Of a stretch of 53,212 bases of DNA, positions 1 through 7,049 are shown piece by piece. Position numbers and translations under genes: made by a program. The notes below the pieces were generated by a model. The model saw only the letters and a list, made by a program, of their open reading frames with translations. It did no database searches and was not told where the DNA came from. The number at the start of each line of letters is the position of its first letter. Positions within the stretch are counted from its first letter, which is position 1. Source of the stretch: Corallococcus sicarius (GTDB lineage Bacteria; Myxococcota; Myxococcia; Myxococcales; Myxococcaceae); contig NZ_RAWG01000025.1 in NCBI RefSeq assembly GCF_003611735.1, forward strand, positions 1-53,212. Direction: 5' to 3'.

Positions 1-2
1 CG

Positions 3-1040
3 CCGGTCCTCTCCCTGCCGCCGGCTCCCAGCACGGAGCTGGCCAGCCCCGAGGCCGCGACGGACTTCCTGCGCAACGTGGGGGCGTCCCTCGCGAGCGC
101 CGCGGGCCTGGTCCGCCGGGCGAACACGGCGGATCCGCTCGCCTACCGGATGCTCCGCACCGGCCTGTGGCTGCACCTGTCGCAGCCGCCCGCCCCGGGC
201 GCCAACGGGCGCACGTCGCTGCCCCCCTTCCCTCCCGCGATGCGGGAGCGGCTGGAGCGCATGGCCACCCACTCGCGGTGGGCGGAGCTGCTCGAGGAGG
301 CGGAGTCCGCCCTGGTGCAGCACCGCTTCGCGCTGGAGCTGCAACGCTACGTCGCCAACGCCCTGGCGGGGCTGGGCCCCACGCACGCCACCGCGCGCGA
401 GGCCCTGGTGTTGGAGTTGACCGCGCTGCTGCGCCGGATGCCCGGCGTGGTGGAGCTCATCGCTTCGGATGGCACGCCCCTCACGGACGCCACGACGAAG
501 CAGTGGCTCGGCACAGAGGTCCTGTCCCAGCAGGCCACGCCCTCCGCGCCGCGCGCCCAGAACGTCTTCCTGCCGCCGCTCCAATCCGAGACACCGGCCC
601 CCGCTGGCGGAAGCGCGGCCCTGGAAGAACAGGCCCGTGTCTTGTTTGACACCGGCAAGCCCGAGGAAGCCCTCGCGCGGCTCCAGGCCGCGGTGAATGC
701 GACCACGACCGGACGGGCGCGTTTCATGGCACGCCTTTCCCTGGCACGCATGTGCGCCAACTCCGGCAAACTCTTACTTGCCCAGACGCTGTTCGAGCAG
801 CTCGACGCGGAGTGCAGCGCGAAGCAGCTGGATGCCTGGGAGCCAGCGCTCGCGGCCGCGTGTCTTGAAGGACTCCTGACGTCTGTCATCGCGCAGGCAA
901 AAAGCGAGACACGTCTGGAAATGAATCTACAGCTTCGCTATCGTCGTCTCGCGCAACTGGATGCACCGGCCGCGTTGCGCGTGCGCGTCGAACGACTGGA
1001 AGCGACAGCGGAGTCCAACCCGGACCCGACCGCTTCCTAA
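3..1040 (+). CDS. tssA: TssA-family T6SS protein (VasJ/ImpA type), 5' end outside window
   Basis: This is the C-terminal part of a TssA-type protein, a baseplate/sheath-assembly cap component of the T6SS. The frame is open from base 3, so the true start lies upstream; the GTG at 78 is only the first possible start codon inside the window. The visible 345 residues hold the VasJ-like block (RRANTADPLAYRMLRTGLW, then RTSLPPFP, then a helical stretch ending VELIASDGTPL). A low-complexity linker and TPR-like alpha-helical repeats (EEALARLQAAV, AQTLFEQLDA) follow. It sits 27 bases before tssB, as first readable gene of the structural operon. The assignment rests on these motifs and on the neighbours. 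The missing N-terminus could carry an ImpA_N domain, which cannot be seen here. Confidence 0.8.
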   Translation, partial: PVLSLPPAPSTELASPEAATDFLRNVGASLASAAGLVRRANTADPLAYRMLRTGLWLHLSQPPAPGANGRTSLPPFPPAMRERLERMATHSRWAELLEEAESALVQHRFALELQRYVANALAGLGPTHATAREALVLELTALLRRMPGVVELIASDGTPLTDATTKQWLGTEVLSQQATPSAPRAQNVFLPPLQSETPAPAGGSAALEEQARVLFDTGKPEEALARLQAAVNATTTGRARFMARLSLARMCANSGKLLLAQTLFEQLDAECSAKQLDAWEPALAAACLEGLLTSVIAQAKSETRLEMNLQLRYRRLAQLDAPAALRVRVERLEATAESNPDPTAS

Positions 1041-1067
1041 CCCTTTCACCCCAGGAGAAAGCCGAAG

Positions 1068-1580
1068 ATGAGCAAGGAAAACTCCGTCGCCCCGACCGAA
1101 CGCGTCAACATCGTCTACAAGCCCGCCACTGGCAATGCGCAGGAGCAGGTGGAGCTGCCGCTGAAGACTCTCGTGATGGGAGACTTCACCGGCCGCGAGG
1201 ACGACCGACCGCTGGAGCAGCGCGCTCCCATCAACGTCGACAAGAGCAACTTCAACGACGTGATGGCCCAGCAGGACCTGCGCGTCACGCTCTCCGCCGC
1301 CGACAAGCTCTCCAACGAGGCGGGCGCCACCATGTCCGTCACGCTCCAGTTCAAGAACCTGTCTGACTTCGCTCCCGAAAGCGTCGTCAACCAGGTGCCG
1401 GAGCTGAAGAAGCTGCTGGAATTGCGCAGCGCGCTCAACGCCCTCAAGGGGCCCCTGGGCAACCTCCCGGCCTTCCGCAAGAAGTTGCAGTCCATGCTCA
1501 ACGATGAGGAAGGCCGCAAGAAGCTCATCGAGGAACTCGGCATCAAGCCGGAAGCCATCGCCGCCGCCCCGACCAAGTAA
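1068..1580 (+). CDS. tssB: T6SS contractile sheath small subunit TssB (VipA)
   Basis: TssB pairs with TssC to build the contractile sheath around the Hcp tube in the cytoplasm. At 170 residues it has the usual family length. It contains the typical early segment ending LPLKTLVMGDFTGRED, the following PLEQRAPINVDKSNFNDVM, and the late ELKKLLELRSALNALKGPL helix that interlocks with TssC. AGGAG at about 1051-1055 precedes the ATG and supports this start. It lies 27 bases after tssA and 18 bases before tssC in the same operon. Nothing is unusual in length or sequence. Confidence 0.97.
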   Translation: MSKENSVAPTERVNIVYKPATGNAQEQVELPLKTLVMGDFTGREDDRPLEQRAPINVDKSNFNDVMAQQDLRVTLSAADKLSNEAGATMSVTLQFKNLSDFAPESVVNQVPELKKLLELRSALNALKGPLGNLPAFRKKLQSMLNDEEGRKKLIEELGIKPEAIAAAPTK

Positions 1581-1598
1581 TCCGAAACGAGCGCGAAC

Positions 1599-3089
1599 AT
1601 GAGCACCCAGACCCAGACCCCCAATTCCGCCGCGGAAGCCGCGATCGCTCTTGGCTCCCCCTCGTTGCTCGACGAAATCCTCTCCGAGGCGAAGCTCAAG
1701 CCCAAGGACGAGGGCTATGACATTGCCCGCAAGGGCGTGCAGGCCTTCATCACGGAGATGCTGGCGCCGGACCGTGGCGAGGAGCGCATCGACAAGGCGC
1801 TGGTGGACGCGATGATCGCGGAGATCGACCAGCGCATGAGCGCGCAGGTCAATGAGATCATCCATGACAAGCAGTTCCAGACGCTGGAGTCGTCCTGGCG
1901 CTCGCTCAAGTTCCTGGTGGACCGCGTGGACTTCCGCGAGAACACCCGCGTGGAGATGCTCAACGTCTCCAAGGCGGACCTGCTCAAGGACTTCGACGAC
2001 GCCCCGGAGGTCGTGAAGTCGGGCCTGTACCGCATCGCCTACTCCAACGAGTACGGCGTCTTCGGCGGCAAGCCCTACGGGCTCATCACCGGCAACTACG
2101 ACTTCGGGCCCGGCCCGCAGGACGTGGACCTCTTGCGCAAGTGCGCGTCCGTGGCGGCCATGGCGCACGCGCCGTTCATCGCCAACGCCAGCCCGGAGTT
2201 CTTCGGCGAGGAGAGCTTCCTCAACCTGCCGAACCTCAAGGACCTCAAGTCCTTCTTCGAGGGCCCCCAGTACGCGCGCTGGCACTCCTTCCGGGAGAGC
2301 GAGGACGCGCGCTACGTGGGCCTGTGCCTGCCGCGCTTCCTGCTGCGCCTGCCGTACGGCGAGAAGACGGTTCCGGTGAAGGCTTTCAACTTCACCGAGG
2401 ACGTCGTGGGCCACCATGACCGCTACCTGTGGGGCTACGCCTCCACGGCGTTCGCCACGCGCGTGACGGACTCGTTCGGCAAATTCCGCTGGAGCCCGAA
2501 CATCATCGGGCCGCAGTCCGGCGGCGCGGTGGAGACCCTGCCGCTGCACCAGTACGAGGCGATGGGGGAGATCCAGACCAAGATCCCCACGGAGGTCATG
2601 CTCACGGAGCGCCGCGAGTTCGAACTCTCCGAAGAGGGCTTCATCGGGCTGGTGTTCCGCAAGGACGCGGACAACGCGGCGTTCTTCTCCGCCAACTCCA
2701 CGCAGAAGCCCAAGTTCTTCGGCTCGTCGCCGGAGGCCAAGGCCGCGGAGACGAACTACCGGCTGGGCACGCAGCTGCCCTACATGTTCATCATGACCCG
2801 GCTCGCGCACTACGTGAAGGTGCTGCAGCGCGAGCAGATTGGCAGCTGGAAGGAGCGCGCGGACCTGGAGCGCGAACTCAACCAGTGGATGAGCCAGTAC
2901 ATCGCGGACATGGATGATCCGGCCCCCGCGGTGCGCTCCCGCCGTCCGCTGCGTGCCGCGCGCGTGACGGTGGAGGACGTGGAGGGTCAGCCGGGCTGGT
3001 ACCGCTGCAACCTCCAGGTGCGCCCGCATTTCAAATACATGGGCGTGTCCTTCACGTTGTCGTTGGTTGGAAAGCTCGACAAGGAGTGA
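1599..3089 (+). CDS. tssC: T6SS contractile sheath large subunit TssC (VipB)
   Basis: TssC is the large sheath subunit that co-assembles with TssB and is later disassembled by ClpV. The 496-residue length is typical. Visible family signatures are SSWRSLKFLVDRVDF near residue 90, the YGVFGGKPYGLITGNYDF segment, FGSSPEAKAAETNYRLGTQL, and the C-terminal FKYMGVSFTLSLVGKLDKE, which is nearly invariant in the family. It is co-directional with tssB, 18 bases downstream. A 128-base gap follows before hcp, so hcp may have extra regulation of its own; no clear promoter was recognised in that gap. Confidence 0.98.
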   Translation: MSTQTQTPNSAAEAAIALGSPSLLDEILSEAKLKPKDEGYDIARKGVQAFITEMLAPDRGEERIDKALVDAMIAEIDQRMSAQVNEIIHDKQFQTLESSWRSLKFLVDRVDFRENTRVEMLNVSKADLLKDFDDAPEVVKSGLYRIAYSNEYGVFGGKPYGLITGNYDFGPGPQDVDLLRKCASVAAMAHAPFIANASPEFFGEESFLNLPNLKDLKSFFEGPQYARWHSFRESEDARYVGLCLPRFLLRLPYGEKTVPVKAFNFTEDVVGHHDRYLWGYASTAFATRVTDSFGKFRWSPNIIGPQSGGAVETLPLHQYEAMGEIQTKIPTEVMLTERREFELSEEGFIGLVFRKDADNAAFFSANSTQKPKFFGSSPEAKAAETNYRLGTQLPYMFIMTRLAHYVKVLQREQIGSWKERADLERELNQWMSQYIADMDDPAPAVRSRRPLRAARVTVEDVEGQPGWYRCNLQVRPHFKYMGVSFTLSLVGKLDKE

Positions 3090-3217
3090 GCCCCTCACAG
3101 CTGAAGTCGCCTGTCGCATCGCCCACGTAGTCAGGGGGGGCTCCATCACACCCGATCCGCCCTCCCGCGGGCCGGGTCCAACGCGCAAGAAGCCAAACGC
3201 GCACGAGGTGGCCGAAA

Positions 3218-3709
3218 ATGGCTGAGACAGTACACCTGTACCTGAAGGCGAACGGCAGCGACATCAAGGGTGAGAGCACCCAGACGAGCCTGGGGCGCGA
3301 AGGCTCCATCGAGTGCGTCTACTACGAGCAGGAGGTCATCACGGCCCGCGAGGCGGGCTCCGGCCTGGCCACGGGGCGCCGCCAGTACCCGCCCCTGCTC
3401 ATCCGCAAGCGCATCGACAAGAGCTCGCCGCTGCTCATGAAGGCGCTCGCGGAGAACCAGGTGGTGGAGGGCGTGCTGAAGTTCTTCCGCCCCAACCCCA
3501 CCGGTGACGGCACCACCGAGCAGTTCTACACGGTGGGCTTCGCGCAGGGCCGCATCGGCAGCATCAAGCAGACGGTGCCCAACACCATCATCCCCGCCAC
3601 CTCCACCGAGCCGCCCCTCGAGGAGGTCACCTTCGTGTTCCACACCATCAACTGGACGTACACGAACGGTGGCATCACGCACGAGGATTCCTGGGCGACG
3701 CAGCGCTAG
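3218..3709 (+). CDS. hcp: Hcp tube protein (TssD)
   Basis: Hcp forms the hexameric inner tube that is expelled with VgrG on firing. The 163-residue protein opens MAETVHLYLKANGSDIKGES and continues with the beta-barrel pattern of Hcp1-family proteins: RKRIDKSSPLLMKALAENQ, FYTVGFAQGRIGS and a C-terminal VTFVFHTINWTYTNGG. A GAGGTGG sequence lies just upstream of the ATG at 3218. It is flanked by a 128-base leader and, downstream, by a strong RNA hairpin (3712-3762). This suits a gene whose product is needed in far larger amounts than its neighbours. Confidence 0.97.
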   Translation: MAETVHLYLKANGSDIKGESTQTSLGREGSIECVYYEQEVITAREAGSGLATGRRQYPPLLIRKRIDKSSPLLMKALAENQVVEGVLKFFRPNPTGDGTTEQFYTVGFAQGRIGSIKQTVPNTIIPATSTEPPLEEVTFVFHTINWTYTNGGITHEDSWATQR

Positions 3710-3711
3710 TC

Positions 3712-3762
3712 GCAGCCTTCGCGGGGCGTCCTTCCCACGCGGGAAGGACGCTTCGCGGCTGC
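3712..3762 (+). other. Strong intercistronic hairpin between hcp and tssE
   Basis: An 11-bp perfect stem GCGTCCTTCCC (3726-3736) / GGGAAGGACGC (3741-3751) closes a 4-base loop. An outer 6-bp stem GCAGCC (3712-3717) / GGCTGC (3757-3762) extends it. There is no following T-run, so it is not a textbook intrinsic terminator. It starts 2 bases after the hcp stop and ends 10 bases before the tssE ATG, where no Shine-Dalgarno sequence is seen. A role as partial terminator or as a 3'-end stabiliser that raises hcp mRNA over the downstream genes is inferred. Confidence 0.7.
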
Positions 3763-3772
3763 CCTCTTCCCC

Positions 3773-4168
3773 ATGGCTGAACGAGGACTGCTCTCCCGAC
3801 TCGCCGCCGGTCAGGGCTCGCTGGTGTCCCAGGGGGACATCGTCGAGTCGGTGGCCGCGCACCTGCGCGTGCTGCTCAACACCCGCCGGGGCGAATCCGC
3901 CGCGGCACCGAACTTCGGCATCCTCGACTTCAACGACGTCGTGCACACGTATCCATCCGCCATCCCCAAGATGCAGCAGTCCATCCGCATGGCCATCCAG
4001 GAGTTCGAGCCGCGCCTGAAGGGCGTGGTGGTGACGCACCAGCCCAACGAGGACGACCCGACGGCGCTGATGTTCGACATCAGCGCGCAGCTGTCCTGGC
4101 GGGGCCAGCGCGGCGCCCTGCGCTTCCACACGCACGTGCACCCGGGCGGCAAGGTGGAGCTGTGGTGA
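3773..4168 (+). CDS. tssE: T6SS baseplate wedge protein TssE (gp25-like)
   Basis: TssE is a phage gp25-like baseplate wedge component that nucleates sheath assembly. The 131 residues carry the GPW_gp25 pattern: LLSRLAAGQ, then VAAHLRVLLNTRRGE (the conserved loop preceding the LLNTR element), NFGILDFND, and the C-terminal beta-strands ALMFDISAQL and LRFHTHVH. Length is normal for the family. The ATG at 3773 lacks a recognisable ribosome binding site and begins only 10 bases after the strong hairpin, so its translation may be low or dependent on RNA processing. tssF follows after 37 bases. Confidence 0.93.
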   Translation: MAERGLLSRLAAGQGSLVSQGDIVESVAAHLRVLLNTRRGESAAAPNFGILDFNDVVHTYPSAIPKMQQSIRMAIQEFEPRLKGVVVTHQPNEDDPTALMFDISAQLSWRGQRGALRFHTHVHPGGKVELW

Positions 4169-4205
4169 GCCGGGGCCGCGCCACGCGACAAGAGGGGGGA
4201 CGGGG

Positions 4206-5957
4206 ATGTTCAGCAAGTACTACCTGAGCGAGTTGTCCTACCTGCGGGAGATGGGCCGCGCCTTCGGGCTGGCCAATCCCAGCGTCGCGGGCCTGCTGGT
4301 GGAGCGCGGCGCGGATCCGGACGTGGAGCGGCTGCTGGAGGGCTTCGCCTTCCTCACCGCGCGCATCCGCGAGCGCCTGGACGACAACGTCCCGGAGATG
4401 GTGCACGGCCTCACGGAGCTGCTGCTGCCCCACTACCTGCGGCCGCTGCCCGCCACCACCATCGTGGAGTTCACCCCGCAGGTGCGGGCGCTGCGCGGAC
4501 GCTCGCGCATTCCGGCCGGGGCGGAGGTGGCGTCGCAGCCGCTCGACGGCACGTCCTGCGTCTTCCGCACCACGACGGACGTGGACCTGCTGCCGCTGAC
4601 GCTCCAGGACGCGGTGCTGGATCGCTCGTCGCTGACGTCGCCCGTGCTGCGCCTGTCCTTCCAGACGCACGAGCAGGGCCGCGCGGAGGTGTTCCGCGCT
4701 GCGGGCGTGCGCCTCTTCATCCAGGGGGAGTTGTCCGCCAGCTCGCTCGTGCTGCTGTGGCTGTTGCGCTACTGCAAGGCCGTGCGCGTGCGCGGGGCCT
4801 CCGACAGCGGCCCGGGCGTCCGGCTGCCACCGGACGCGGTGCGCGCGGCGGGCTTCGAGCGCGACTTCAAGCTGCTGCCCTGGCCCAAGGCCACGGAGGG
4901 CTACCGGCTGCTCCAGGAGTACTTCACGCTGCCGGAGAAGTTCCTGTTCTTCGACGTGCGGGGCCTGGACGCGGGCGCCTCCATCGCGGAGGACCGGTTC
5001 GAGATCGCCTTCGAGTTGGAGCGTCCGCCGCCCATGGACGCGCGAATCACCCGGGAGATGTTCCGCCTGCACTGCGCACCGGTCATCAACCTGTTCCAGG
5101 TGCCCGCGGATCCCATCCTCCACCACGCGTTGGACCGTGAGCACCTGCTGCGGGCCTCGGACCTGCCGCCGCAGCACGCGGAGATCTACGCGGTGGACGC
5201 GGTGACGGGCATGCAGGCCGGCCGCAACGAGCGCCGCGCGTACCGGCCCTTCTTCGACTTCGAGCACACCCGGGGCGAGGGCGCGGAGACGTCCTTCTTC
5301 CGCGTGCGGCGCGTGCACTCGCCCATCGACGACGGCATCGACACCTACCTCACGCTGGAGACGCCCCGGGACGTGGCGCCGCTGCTCGGCTCGGAGGAGG
5401 TGCTCTCCATCGACCTGACGTGCACCAACCGCTCCCTGCCCTCGCGGCTGCAGGTGGGCGACCTCACGGCCTCCACGTCGGCGTCGCCCACGCAGGCGAA
5501 GTTCAGGAACATCGCCCCGGTGAGCCGGCCCGCGCGCGCGCCCCTGGGCTCGGAGCTGCACTGGCGGCTCTTGTCGCACCTGGCCGTGAACCAGCGCTCG
5601 CTGTCGGACGCGGCGGCGCTGCGGCGGCTCTTGGACCTCTACAACTTCCAGGCGCTGGCGGACAACCTGGCCTCGCGCGCCAGCCGGCAGCGCGTGGACG
5701 CCGTGCGGGCGCTGAACGCGAAGCCCGTGACGCGCTTCCTGGAGGGCTCGCCCCTGCGCGGCAGCCTCACCGTCATCGACGTGGACGAGAAGAACTTCCA
5801 GGGCGTGGGAGACGCCTTCCTCTTCGGCTGCATCCTGGACGAACTGCTGGCGTCGAACGTGACCATCAACTCCTTCAGCGAGCTGAACGTCCGCCTCCAC
5901 CCCTCTCAGACGGAGTTCTCGTGGCGCCCGAGGAACGGCTCCCAGCGCATCTCGTAG
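4206..5957 (+). CDS. tssF: T6SS baseplate protein TssF (VasA/ImpG)
   Basis: TssF joins TssG, TssE and TssK in the baseplate. The 583-residue product begins with the characteristic MFSKYYLSELSYLREMGRAF, followed by RGADPDVERLLEGFAFLTARIRE and PHYLRPLPATTIVEF, all hallmark TssF blocks. The middle contains HAEIYAVDAVTGM and the late part FGCILDELLASNVTINSFSE. A purine-rich AGAGGGGG lies before the ATG. Its 3' end overlaps the start of tssG by 37 bases, which suggests translational coupling of the TssF and TssG partners, known to form a tight subcomplex. Confidence 0.97.
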   Translation: MFSKYYLSELSYLREMGRAFGLANPSVAGLLVERGADPDVERLLEGFAFLTARIRERLDDNVPEMVHGLTELLLPHYLRPLPATTIVEFTPQVRALRGRSRIPAGAEVASQPLDGTSCVFRTTTDVDLLPLTLQDAVLDRSSLTSPVLRLSFQTHEQGRAEVFRAAGVRLFIQGELSASSLVLLWLLRYCKAVRVRGASDSGPGVRLPPDAVRAAGFERDFKLLPWPKATEGYRLLQEYFTLPEKFLFFDVRGLDAGASIAEDRFEIAFELERPPPMDARITREMFRLHCAPVINLFQVPADPILHHALDREHLLRASDLPPQHAEIYAVDAVTGMQAGRNERRAYRPFFDFEHTRGEGAETSFFRVRRVHSPIDDGIDTYLTLETPRDVAPLLGSEEVLSIDLTCTNRSLPSRLQVGDLTASTSASPTQAKFRNIAPVSRPARAPLGSELHWRLLSHLAVNQRSLSDAAALRRLLDLYNFQALADNLASRASRQRVDAVRALNAKPVTRFLEGSPLRGSLTVIDVDEKNFQGVGDAFLFGCILDELLASNVTINSFSELNVRLHPSQTEFSWRPRNGSQRIS

Positions 5958-6967
5958 AGGCCGGCCGTGAACTCGCGGACGCCGCACCCCGGCTGGGGTT
6001 CTTCCCGCTCGTGGCCTACCTGGAGCGCCTGACGGAAGGCGCCGTGCGGGTGGGCGACGTGGGGCCGGTGAGCGAGGAGATGATCCGCTTCCGGCACGAC
6101 CCTTCGCTGGGCTTTTCTTCCGGAGACGTGAGCAGCGTCACCCTGCGCGAGGTGCCCGTGCGCGCGGAGGACCCGTCCGCGCGCCGTCCCCTCTTCGAGG
6201 TCGCCACCCGCTTCCTCGGGCTCACCGGCACCGTCAGCCCGCTGCCCATGTACCTGGCGGAGGAGGTGGCCCAGGAGGACCCGGACCACGCCGTGCGGCG
6301 CGAGTTCCTGGACCTGTTCCACCACCGGCTCCTGTCCCTGCTCTACCGGCTGGAGGCCCGCTACCGCGTCACCAGCGAGTCCAACACCGGCTTCACGGAC
6401 CAGTGGTCCCGGCGGCTGCTGGCGCTCGCGGGGTTCGACACCTACGAGCAGCACGCCGACAGCAAGCTGCCCACCGCGCGGCTGCTGCGAATCGTCCCGC
6501 TCCTGGCCAGCCAGGTGCGCACCGCGGAGAAGCTGGAGGTGGCGCTCCAGGAGGCGTTGGGCGAGGACCTGGAGGGGGCGTCCGTCACCGTGCGCCAGTT
6601 CATCGGGCGCTGGGTGGATATCGACGCGCGGACGCGGCTGGGCCACTCGTTCCACCAACTGGGGCGCAACATGCTCCTGGGCGGCAAGGCGTTTGACAGG
6701 ACGGGGAAGCTCCAGCTCGCCATCGGCCCGCTTCCGCCGCGCGCCTACAAGCGCCTGCTGCCGGACGGGGACCTCTTGCCCCTGGTGCGCGAGGTGATGG
6801 CGCTCTTCCTGCGCGACCCCCTGGAGTACGAGCTGGAGCTGGGGCTCACCGAGAGCGTCCGTCAGACGTTCTTCCTTTCGATGCACGACCACAGAGCGTC
6901 GCGGCTGGGCCGGGACACGTGGCTCGGCAACGGCCAGCAGAACCGTTTGAGCGTCCCCGGCGCGTGA
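5921..6967 (+). CDS. tssG: T6SS baseplate protein TssG (VasB/ImpH)
   Basis: TssG forms the TssF2-TssG wedge of the T6SS baseplate. The 348-residue frame from GTG 5921 reads VAPEERLPAHLVEAGRELAD, then FFPLVAYLERL and RFRHDPSLGFSSGDV, the standard TssG opening. Later come GLTGTVSPLPMYLAEEV and DLFHHRLLSLLYR, both family signatures. The GTG at 5921 is preferred because CGGAG precedes it and because the conserved N-terminus begins here. The same frame stays open further upstream, but that stretch is only the shadow of tssF. It ends 82 bases before the proposed clpV start. Confidence 0.95.
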   Translation: MAPEERLPAHLVEAGRELADAAPRLGFFPLVAYLERLTEGAVRVGDVGPVSEEMIRFRHDPSLGFSSGDVSSVTLREVPVRAEDPSARRPLFEVATRFLGLTGTVSPLPMYLAEEVAQEDPDHAVRREFLDLFHHRLLSLLYRLEARYRVTSESNTGFTDQWSRRLLALAGFDTYEQHADSKLPTARLLRIVPLLASQVRTAEKLEVALQEALGEDLEGASVTVRQFIGRWVDIDARTRLGHSFHQLGRNMLLGGKAFDRTGKLQLAIGPLPPRAYKRLLPDGDLLPLVREVMALFLRDPLEYELELGLTESVRQTFFLSMHDHRASRLGRDTWLGNGQQNRLSVPGA

Positions 6968-6983
6968 CCTTCGCGCCACCGGC

Positions 6984-7009
6984 TCCCTGGGGCTCACGGC
7001 CCCCAGGGA
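6984..7009 (+). other. Hairpin between tssG and clpV
   Basis: TCCCTGGGG (6984-6992) pairs perfectly with CCCCAGGGA (7001-7009) over an 8-base loop, 16 bases after the tssG stop. There is no strong T-run after it. It may be a weak terminator or an RNA stability element that separates the baseplate genes from clpV; this function is inferred. Confidence 0.5.
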
Positions 7010-7049
7010 ACCCGGGCCCCCGTTTCATGCCGTCGAGGAGGGTGTTCCC

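Noticed and set aside
927-3188. 753-codon minus-strand frame opposite tssB and tssC
   Set aside because: Antisense shadow of well-defined T6SS genes.
5420-5920. Upstream extension of the tssG frame
   Set aside because: The extra residues are Arg/Ala/Gly-rich shadow sequence within tssF; the conserved TssG start is at 5921.
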